A DNA stretch of 64,000 nt from Hyphomicrobium nitrativorans NL23. Its GTDB lineage: Bacteria > Pseudomonadota > Alphaproteobacteria > Rhizobiales > Hyphomicrobiaceae. The position numbers were made by a program, and so were the translations under genes. Position 1 is the stretch's first letter. Every line of letters begins with the position of its first letter. A model generated the notes under the pieces. It was not told the origin of the DNA, did not search any database, and worked only from the letters and a program-made list of their open reading frames with translations. The stretch is from assembly GCF_000503895.1 (NCBI RefSeq), contig NC_022997.1, positions 1,074,501 through 1,138,500 of the forward strand, read 5' to 3'. Of this stretch, positions 8,755 through 15,164 are shown piece after piece.

Positions 8755-10353
8755 TCATGTCGGTGTCATGATGCGGCTCTGGAACTGATAGAGCCACGTT
8801 TCCGTCAGCGGCTGTCCGTCGAGTTCCAGATAAAGGCGCATGTCGGCGACGACGTCGGGCTCGATCTCGATGTCGAACACTGCGCGCCAGATGTTGCCGT
8901 CCGGTACGGGCTCGGCGAAGGTTCTCACGATCCTGCCAGCGGAACTCGTCACCACGACGTCCGGGAAGATGCCGTAGGGAATGCGCGTCATCACCTCCGG
9001 ACGATCGAACTCGACGGCGAAACGATACGCATTGGCCGGTCTCGGTTTGCCGGGCTCGCCGCCGCGGCCGACGCGCGTGGCGACGGTTTGCGCGATGTTG
9101 TCGGCGGGATAGGGCTCGTCGTTCGTCCAGTGCAGGCGATAGGCCAGCGCATAACCGTTGCCCGCCTTCGCGGGCTCCGCGGGCACCCAGAACGCACCGA
9201 CGTTGTCGTGGATCTCGTCGTCCGTCGGAATTTCCAGAAGTTGAACTGCGCCTTCGCCGAGCGGCTGCAACGGCTCGACCCACAGGCTCGGCCGCCGGTC
9301 GTATCGCACGCCGTCCTGGTAATTGCTGAAATTGCGATCGCGCTGAAGCAGGCCGAAGCCTTTCGGATTTGCGCCCGTGAATGCTGAGACTGTCGTTGCG
9401 GGCGGGTTGTTGAGCGGGCGCCAGATCCGCTCTTCGTTTTCGGTCCAGATCGCGAGGCCATCGGAATCGTGAACTTCCGGACGCCAGTCGTTCAACTGTT
9501 GTCCGCCGTACTCGCCATACCAGAACATGGAGGTGAGGGGGATGAGTCCCAAACGCTCCACGTCCGTGCGGAGGAAAATCCTGCTCTCGACGTCCATGAC
9601 GACGCCCTTCGTGCGGTCCAGTCCGCGCACCATCGAGAAGCGGAATGCGCCTGTGACGCTTGGGCCATCAAGGAGAGCGTAGACGACGACGGGTGCGCCG
9701 GGTCGATCCGCGCTTTCGATATAGAATTCGGTGAAGGCGGGGAATTCCTCGTCCCGGCCGGGGACGGCCGCGTCGATCGCTATGCCGCGCGCGGAGAGGC
9801 CGTATTGTCCCAGGCCGCCGATTGCGCGGAAATAGGACGCGCCGAGGAATGCGACCCAATCCTGCGTGCGCCAGTCGTCGGAGCGGTTCCATTCCTGGAA
9901 TCGGAAGCCCGCGAACCCGGAGTCGGGCGGTAACGCCTGCGCGGGGCTATCCGGCGGCATGTCGAAAAGCTCGGCGCGATACTCGAATTCGCGGGCCATG
10001 CCGTTCGTCACGAGATGCATCTGGACGGCATTGCCGAAGTAGCGCCCCAAGTGGAAGAACGTCACCGGATACGCGCCGTCGCCGTTTGCGAAGGGTGCCT
10101 CTTCCGCGCGAAACTTGATCTCGCCGTGGGCCTCGTAGTCGATCTGTTCGACAACGGCGGGCATCGGCCTTGGGGCGGCGATATATGCGCGATGAGATCG
10201 TTCGCGTGCACGGCGGATCAACGCGTCGAACGAGAACGGCTTGGCATCGTTCTCACGCGCGGCGAAGGCGTGGCGTGCGTTTGCCGGTATCGCCAGGAGT
10301 GTCGCCGCTGCCATGCCGGTGCGGAAGATTTCGCGCCTGTTCACTCCGCTCAT
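8755..10353 (-). CDS. opgD: Glucan biosynthesis protein, OpgG/OpgD family (Tat-exported)
   Basis: A 532-residue periplasmic protein of the OpgG/MdoG family. It begins with a twin-arginine signal (NRREIFRTGMAAATLLAI), which favours OpgD over OpgG. The body has typical family stretches such as FHLGRYFGNAVQMHLVTNGMARE, GASYFRAIGGLGQYGLSARG and LTSMFWYGEYGGQ. Family members are beta-sandwich proteins that modify periplasmic (osmoregulated) glucans. The ATG at 10353 has a strong AGGAGG six bases upstream. No opgH glucosyltransferase or opgG is present within the window, so it looks like an isolated gene here. Assignment to OpgD rather than OpgG rests mainly on the Tat signal. Confidence 0.88.
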   Translation of the reverse strand: MSGVNRREIFRTGMAAATLLAIPANARHAFAARENDAKPFSFDALIRRARERSHRAYIAAPRPMPAVVEQIDYEAHGEIKFRAEEAPFANGDGAYPVTFFHLGRYFGNAVQMHLVTNGMAREFEYRAELFDMPPDSPAQALPPDSGFAGFRFQEWNRSDDWRTQDWVAFLGASYFRAIGGLGQYGLSARGIAIDAAVPGRDEEFPAFTEFYIESADRPGAPVVVYALLDGPSVTGAFRFSMVRGLDRTKGVVMDVESRIFLRTDVERLGLIPLTSMFWYGEYGGQQLNDWRPEVHDSDGLAIWTENEERIWRPLNNPPATTVSAFTGANPKGFGLLQRDRNFSNYQDGVRYDRRPSLWVEPLQPLGEGAVQLLEIPTDDEIHDNVGAFWVPAEPAKAGNGYALAYRLHWTNDEPYPADNIAQTVATRVGRGGEPGKPRPANAYRFAVEFDRPEVMTRIPYGIFPDVVVTSSAGRIVRTFAEPVPDGNIWRAVFDIEIEPDVVADMRLYLELDGQPLTETWLYQFQSRIMTPT

Positions 10354-10553
10354 CGTGCCTCCTGTCGTTTCGTCTTACTTCATGCGGGTCGCGTTCGATG
10401 CGGTGATGCCGATCGCCGTCGGCTTTTGCCCTTTCGAAGTGTTGCGTTCGAGAATATGTGGGGGGCTGATTGGTCTCATCAGCATTCGGAAAATGGCGAA
10501 GTCCGCGTTAGGTTCCGAAGCGCGCGAGACTGTTTTCCAAGGGTGGCATTATT

Positions 10554-10919
10554 ATGAGCGCTGAAAAGGCCGTCGCGATCTACGGCATCAAGAACTGCGA
10601 CACGATGAAGAAGGCGCGCGCCTGGCTTGCCGAGCATGGCATCGAGGCTGCGTTCCACGACTACAAGGCCGAGGGCATCGATCGGGCGCGCCTCGAACGC
10701 TGGAGCACGGCGGTGGGGTGGGAGACGCTCCTCAACCGTGCCGGTACGACGTTTCGCAAGTTGGACGATACGAAGAAAGAAGGGCTCGATCGGAAGAAGG
10801 CAATTGCGCTCATGCTGGCGCAACCTTCGATGATCAAGCGGCCGGTCGTCGAGTTCGCAAACGGCGATGTGCTGGTGGGCTTCAAGACCGATACTTATGC
10901 GGCGGCCTTCAAGCGTTAG
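10554..10919 (+). CDS. ArsC/Spx-family reductase-like protein (YffB type)
   Basis: A 121-residue thioredoxin-fold protein. YGIKNCDTMKKARAWL near the N-terminus is the signature of the YffB/Spx branch of the ArsC family, with a single cysteine rather than a CXXC pair. Further typical stretches are FHDYKAEGID, LLNRAGTTFRKLDD and PSMIKRPVVE. Biochemical function is not settled; it is often annotated as a putative glutathione-dependent reductase, and I would not call it an arsenate reductase. The ATG at 10554 has a GGGTGG stretch about eight bases upstream. It is divergent from opgD and stands alone. Confidence 0.88.
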   Translation: MSAEKAVAIYGIKNCDTMKKARAWLAEHGIEAAFHDYKAEGIDRARLERWSTAVGWETLLNRAGTTFRKLDDTKKEGLDRKKAIALMLAQPSMIKRPVVEFANGDVLVGFKTDTYAAAFKR

Positions 10920-10962
10920 CCGGCGCGTATGCCTCAGACGTTATGCTCATGAAAACGCAAAA

Positions 10963-10993
10963 GACGGGACAGGTGTGCGGGGCCTGTCCCGTC
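10963..10993 (-). terminator. Hairpin terminator, best oriented for the minus strand
   Basis: A perfect 11-bp stem (GACGGGACAGG / CCTGTCCCGTC) with a nine-base loop. On the minus strand it is followed by TCTTTTGCGTTTTC, a reasonable U-rich tail; on the plus strand no U tract follows. It lies about 200 bases beyond the stop of the transporter gene ending at 11201 and about 45 bases beyond the ArsC-like gene, so it may stop readthrough from both sides. Confidence 0.6.
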
Positions 10994-11200
10994 CATTGAC
11001 GTGCTCATTTCGAGACTAAGTCTCTCAATGAGACCGTAAAAATGCGGATCGACTGCCAACGCGGGGACATGAGCATTCGCTCCACACGGGCAATAACGGA
11101 ATTCCGCGGGGTTTATTCTGCCGCCGAGGCCTCTTCGGCAAAAAAATATTCAGGCTACGTTCCCTAATTCTGACATCATCGGCGGCCGTACGGCCTGCGT

Positions 11201-12529
11201 TCACGGAGCGACGCGCGATGCGTCGGCTCTCTTGTGCTCTCCGTGTGCTTCCTTTTCCCGCTGGCGGCGGCCGAGGAAGGTGCCGGTGCCTGCCCAGAAG
11301 AGCGCAATGCCCGAGCCGATCAGCATCGCGAGCCAGGGCTGCTCGGCGATGACGTCGAGGCCGCGCTTCACCCAGCCGCCGATCGCGTCGCCGCCGCGAT
11401 AGACAACGGTGTCGATGAAGCTCTTGGCCTTGTATTTTTCCTCGGGGGGAACGACCGTGTAGAGCATTTCGCGCCCCGGGCGGACGAGCGCGTACTCGCC
11501 GACGCGGCGCACGACCATGACAACGACAAGCACCGCGAACACGGGCGCAAACGCCAGCCATAAAAATCCGGCCGCCATCACGAGCGGCACGGCGACGAGC
11601 AAGGCCGTGATCCCGAACCGCTCCGCGATGCGTCCCGTGATCAGGATCTGAATCAGGATCGTCAGCGTCTGCACGGTGGTGTCGATCATGCCGAACACCT
11701 GGGTCTGGCGTACGCGATCCGGGAACGTTTCGGCGACGAGCTTCGCCTGCTCGAAGTAGAGGAACGTATTGACGACCGCGAGCAGGACGACGAACAGCGC
11801 GATGCCGACCAGATAGCGCGAGCCGAGCACGGCGGTCGCGCCCGCAAGCGGATGGCCGCCGAGCGGCTTGGCGCGCGGCTCCGCCTCTTCGGCGGGCAGG
11901 GGGCGCTGGTCGCGCCAATGGTGTAGCCAGATCGCGGGTGCGGCACTTGCCGTCAGCAGAACGGCCGAGAGCGCCATCAGGCCGGCGTGGCCGATTGGAG
12001 ATACGAGCAGCGTGCCGAGTATCGGGCCGGTCAAGCCGCCGAGGCTCGCGCCGGCGGCGATCATCGCGAACAGGCGCTTGGCTTGCGAGACGGCGAGGAT
12101 GTCGGCGAGCACGCTCCATGCGAGCGAAATCACGAGCAGGTTGAACACCGAGAGCCAGACATAGAACGTGCGTGCGATCCAGACGTCGTCGGGGTTCTGC
12201 GTGAACGCGGCCGCGAACGCGAACAGGTTGAGCGCGAAGAACGCGTAGGTCCAAGGCAGGATGCGCCGTCGCGGCGCCTTGGAGGCGATCCAGCCGAACA
12301 CGGGGAGTGCGACGAGCGTTGCGACGAAGGTTGCGGTGAAGAGCCATTGCAGGTTCTGCACGCCGCCCGCGATGCCCATCGTCTCGCGCACCGGGCGCAG
12401 CATGAAGTAGCCGGTGAAGAGGAGAAAGAACATGGCCGCGCCCGCAAGGACGGCCGGCACTTCTTCCGAGCGCACGTTAAAAAGCGATCTCACGCGTGCG
12501 CGCTGCGCATCCCAGTAGCCGGTTTCCAT
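11201..12529 (-). CDS. MFS-type transporter resembling NTP/NDP exchangers
   Basis: A 442-residue membrane protein with about twelve predicted helices. The opening LLFTGYFMLRPVRETMGIAG, then QNLQWLFTATF and ASKAPRRRILPW, are features of the bacterial MFS branch often named NTP/NDP exchange transporter-like, related in fold to Tlc ATP/ADP carriers. Its true substrate is unknown and nucleotide exchange would be unexpected in a free-living cell. The start (ATG 12529) lies only four bases after the stop of the aldo/keto reductase gene, so the two are very likely one operon. The C-terminus is a short charged tail (RRQREKEAHGEHKRAD). Confidence 0.82.
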   Translation of the reverse strand: METGYWDAQRARVRSLFNVRSEEVPAVLAGAAMFFLLFTGYFMLRPVRETMGIAGGVQNLQWLFTATFVATLVALPVFGWIASKAPRRRILPWTYAFFALNLFAFAAAFTQNPDDVWIARTFYVWLSVFNLLVISLAWSVLADILAVSQAKRLFAMIAAGASLGGLTGPILGTLLVSPIGHAGLMALSAVLLTASAAPAIWLHHWRDQRPLPAEEAEPRAKPLGGHPLAGATAVLGSRYLVGIALFVVLLAVVNTFLYFEQAKLVAETFPDRVRQTQVFGMIDTTVQTLTILIQILITGRIAERFGITALLVAVPLVMAAGFLWLAFAPVFAVLVVVMVVRRVGEYALVRPGREMLYTVVPPEEKYKAKSFIDTVVYRGGDAIGGWVKRGLDVIAEQPWLAMLIGSGIALFWAGTGTFLGRRQREKEAHGEHKRADASRVAP

Positions 12530-12533
12530 GTGG

Positions 12534-13472
12534 CTAGGCCAACGCGGCGATGAGATCGTTGCGCTGGTCTTCCGTCAATGCGGGGCCGAACCCGGCCTTC
12601 AGGTTGTCGGCTTGGCGGTGAGGCTTGCCCGTTGCGGGGATCACGACCGTCACCGCGGGATGGCTAAGCGCAAACCGCAGGAACGCCTGCGCCCACGATG
12701 TAATGCCGACTTCGGCGGCCCAGGGCGGAAGCTCCTTGTCCGCGACCTTCGCAAACAGCTTTCCATCCTCGAACGAGCGGTTGATCATGACCGCGACGCC
12801 GAGGTCCTGCGCGAGCGGCAGAACGCGCTTTTCCGCGCCGCGCGTGACGGCGGAATAGTTGATTTGAAGGAAGTCCGGCTTTTCGGCCTGGACGATGTCG
12901 GCGAGGCGGTCCTGCGCCTGCTCCAGATAATGTGTCACGCCGACGTAGCGGGTCTTGCCCTGATCCTTGAGTTCGCGACAGAGCGTGAGCTGCGTTTCGA
13001 GATCGCCCAGGTTGTGGACCTGAAGCAGCTCGACCTTGTCCGTTTTCAGACGCTTCAGCGTGTCGTTGAACTGTGCGAGCCCCTGGTCGCGGCCTGTAAC
13101 GCCAGAGATCTTGGTTGCGAGCCATGCCTTCGGCGTCAGCCCGGCGTCGGCAAGGAGCGCACCCATCACATCTTCGGCGTTGCTGTAGGTCGGTGCGGTG
13201 TCGATGACCTTGCCGCCTCCCTCGAAGAAGATTTTCAGGACTTCGCGGAGGTCTTCATACTCCGGCGTGCCAGGGGTGACTTCGAAGCTGCCGGACGTGC
13301 CCATGCCGACGACGGGGATTTGCTCACCCGTGGAGGGGATGGCGCGGGTTGCCATCGCGTTTTTTGCCGCGCTCTCGGCGCGTGCGCCGCCGACGCCTCC
13401 CACCAGCGGGCTTAGCGCCAACGCTGCGGCCATTGACGAGGTCGAGGCGAGGAAGCTCCGGCGGGTCGGCAT
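12534..13472 (-). CDS. Aldo/keto reductase with Tat signal
   Basis: A 312-residue protein of the aldo/keto reductase superfamily behind a twin-arginine signal (TRRSFLASTSSMAAALALSP), so it should act in the periplasm. The barrel shows VIDTAPTYSNAEDVMGALL (the region with catalytic Asp and Tyr), WLATKISG (lysine) and LLQVHNLGD (histidine). The C-terminal cofactor region holds TVVIPATGKPHRQADN. Periplasmic members of this superfamily are unusual, because NADPH is not normally available there; the electron donor is unknown. The ATG at 13472 has GGAG eight bases upstream. It forms an operon with the transporter that follows four bases later. Confidence 0.88.
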   Translation of the reverse strand: MPTRRSFLASTSSMAAALALSPLVGGVGGARAESAAKNAMATRAIPSTGEQIPVVGMGTSGSFEVTPGTPEYEDLREVLKIFFEGGGKVIDTAPTYSNAEDVMGALLADAGLTPKAWLATKISGVTGRDQGLAQFNDTLKRLKTDKVELLQVHNLGDLETQLTLCRELKDQGKTRYVGVTHYLEQAQDRLADIVQAEKPDFLQINYSAVTRGAEKRVLPLAQDLGVAVMINRSFEDGKLFAKVADKELPPWAAEVGITSWAQAFLRFALSHPAVTVVIPATGKPHRQADNLKAGFGPALTEDQRNDLIAALA

Positions 13473-13514
13473 GTCTCGTTCTCCTTCGGGCGACGGGAGT
13501 GGTTAACCCATCGC

Positions 13515-13542
13515 AATATAGGGCCCGATCCCCGATGTGCCA
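13515..13542 (-). promoter_or_regulatory. Candidate promoter of the aldo/keto reductase operon
   Basis: On the minus strand TGGCAC (13542-13537) and TATATT (13520-13515) are 16 bases apart and end 43 bases before the ATG at 13472. The -10 is good, the -35 only moderate. The call is by eye. Confidence 0.35.
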
Positions 13543-13584
13543 GCCTGCACACCGGGTTGATTTTGTTCGCGGACGATTGGGCGA

Positions 13585-13845
13585 GGTAAAACGGACGGGC
13601 CCCCCAGCGGGGGAACTGGGGGGCCCTCTAAATCGAGCGTCGCCAAGCGTGGGTGGGGGGAGCCCGTGGCGACGCTCCGTCTTACCAGAGGCGGGGGGGA
13701 ACGCTCTGGCAGATCTGGGAAGCCAACACGGGGAGAGCGCTTTGGTTCCCGGAAGAACCATGCAACTTGTGGAGGGCTGATCGCTGTTCCGCGCGGAACA
13801 GGCGCCTGTCACCTCACCGGGTGCGCGGAATTGTCCCGGCAGGCG
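13585..13845. ncRNA. Candidate structured non-coding RNA (multi-hairpin, three-way junction)
   Basis: No credible gene lies between 13473 and 13890, but the stretch is packed with long stems. P1 pairs 13585-13593 with 13678-13686. It encloses P2, a perfect 11-bp stem (13597-13607 / 13616-13626), and P3, a perfect 10-bp stem (13635-13644 / 13668-13677) that abuts P1, giving a three-way junction. Further stems are 13685-13690/13704-13709 or the competing 13702-13707/13734-13739, then 13744-13748/13755-13759, the 18-base palindrome 13784-13801, and nested stems 13803-13808/13840-13845 and 13817-13821/13835-13839. On the plus strand five loops contain GGA. On the minus strand the loops are C-rich and the single P1 mismatch becomes a G-U pair, so the strand is undecided. 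I match no known RNA family. Confidence 0.35.
13784..13801. repeat. Perfect 18-bp palindrome
   Basis: CTGTTCCGCGCGGAACAG reads identically on both strands. It could be a hairpin of the candidate RNA or a dimeric repressor's operator; nothing else distinguishes these. Confidence 0.5.
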
Positions 13846-13854
13846 AGGGCAGGG

Positions 13855-13879
13855 AAAAAAGAGGCGCAATTTGCGCCTC
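13855..13879 (-). terminator. Rho-independent terminator of prfB
   Basis: GAGGCGCAA pairs perfectly with TTGCGCCTC (13861-13869 / 13871-13879). On the minus strand the stem is followed by six U (13860-13855). It starts 12 bases after the prfB stop. Confidence 0.85.
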
Positions 13880-13890
13880 CCCTTCGTCGA

Positions 13891-15022
13891 TCAGTCGAGG
13901 TCCGCGATTTCCGCGGGCCCGCCGCCCCGCATCCGGTGCGCCAGTGTCGCTTCGATGAAGAGATCGATGTCGCCGTCGAGAACCTCGTCCGGGTTCGAGC
14001 TCTGCTCGCCGGTGCGCAGATCCTTCACGAGCTGATACGGCTGAAGCACGTACGAGCGGATCTGGTGTCCCCAGCCGATGTCCGTCTTCGCCGCCTGGTC
14101 TGCGGACGCCTTTTCTTCCCGCTTCTTCAGTTCGAGGTCGTAGAGGCGGGCTTTGAGCCGCTTGTAGGCGATGTCCTTGTTCTGGTGCTGGGAGCGCTGC
14201 TCCTGGGCGAAGATGACGATGCCGCTCGGTCTGTGGACGAGGCGTACGGCGGACTCGGTCCGGTTCACGTGCTGGCCGCCGGCGCCGCTGGAACGTGCGA
14301 ACGAAATGTCGACGTCGGCCGGGTTGATGTCGACGTCGATCGAGTCGTCGATGACGGGATAGACCGTGACGGACGCGAAGCTCGTGTGGCGGCGTGCGTT
14401 GGAATCGAAGGGCGAGATGCGCACCAGCCGGTGCACGCCCGCTTCCGTCTTGAGCCAGCCGTACGCGTTCTCGCCCTGGATTTCGAGGGTCGCCGACTTA
14501 AGGCCCGCTTCTTCGCCGGGGCTCTCGTCCACGATCCTGACCTTGAAGCCGCGCCTCTCCGCCCACCGCAGATACATGCGGGTCAGCATGGCGGCCCAGT
14601 CCTGGCTCTCCGTGCCGCCGGCACCGGCGTGGACTTCGATATACGTATCCATGCCGTCGGCTTCGCCAGACAGCATAGCTTCTATGCTTTTACGCTGAAC
14701 TTCCGCGTCGAGCCGCCTCAGTGCGCCTTCGCCCTCGGTAACGGTCGCTTCGTCGGATTCCGACTCGCCGAGTTCGATCAGCGTGACGTTGTCCTCAAGC
14801 TCGCGTTCGATGCGGCGGAAGTCGGTGAGGGACTTTTCGAGTTGTTGGCGCTGGCGCATGACGCGCTGGGCTTCGCCAGGGTCGTTCCAGAGCGCAGGAT
14901 CTTCCGCGCGCCGGTTGAAGTCGGCTAGACGTGCCTCTGCTTGTTCCGGGTCAAAGATACCTCCTTAAGAGGTCGAGTGCCTCTTCGATGGAGCTGACAG
15001 TTTTCTGCGCTTCGGCGCGCAT
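13891..15022 (-). CDS. prfB: Peptide chain release factor 2 (programmed +1 frameshift)
   Basis: The complete product is 376 residues and spans two frames. Frame one starts with ATG at 15022 and reads 23 codons to an in-frame TGA at 14953-14951. A +1 shift at CTT TGA C continues as LDPEQAEARLADFNRRAED into the main frame, which ends at 13891. The peptide anticodon SPF (RISPFDS) marks RF2 rather than RF1, and the catalytic GGQ is seen in SSGAGGQHVNRTESAV. RF2 releases nascent chains at UGA and UAA codons in the ribosome. The shift makes its own synthesis depend on RF2 level. It is followed by a strong terminator and preceded at some distance by the PBP1A gene. Confidence 0.97.
14951..14965 (-). 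promoter_or_regulatory. RF2 programmed frameshift site
   Basis: Reading 5' to 3' on the minus strand: AGGAGG (14965-14960), three bases TAT, then CTT TGA, followed by C. The internal Shine-Dalgarno at this spacing, the slippery CUU and the poorly terminating UGA-C are the canonical elements of the prfB autoregulatory frameshift. Confidence 0.95.
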
Positions 15023-15105
15023 GGGGGCCTCCCGGTGCCGCTAAACAAAATCGAAATGTGCGTGTTGGGCTGACATATAGTTGCGGTGTCGCGGGATGTA
15101 AACGC

Positions 15106-15129
15106 GGCGCAGCGAAGCGGCGCTGCGCC
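15106..15129 (-). terminator. Weak terminator-like hairpin after the PBP1A gene
   Basis: GGCGCAGC pairs with GCTGCGCC around an eight-base loop, 36 bases past the stop. On the minus strand it is followed by GCGTTTACATC, only a poor U tract. Confidence 0.35.
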
Positions 15130-15164
15130 TCGCCCGCAGGGGTCACACTAAGGCGGGTCTTTTC

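Noticed and set aside
13531-13545. Sigma-54 type promoter (TGGCAC) ahead of the aldo/keto reductase
   Set aside because: The -12 element TTGC is missing at the required spacing.
13585-13845. RNase P RNA, SRP RNA, tmRNA or 6S RNA
   Set aside because: None of the conserved sequence blocks of RNase P, SRP or tmRNA are seen on either strand, and the fold is not the long single hairpin with central bubble of 6S RNA.
13891-15022. prfB as a pseudogene because of the early in-frame TGA
   Set aside because: The TGA is part of the canonical programmed frameshift site, and the protein is otherwise complete.
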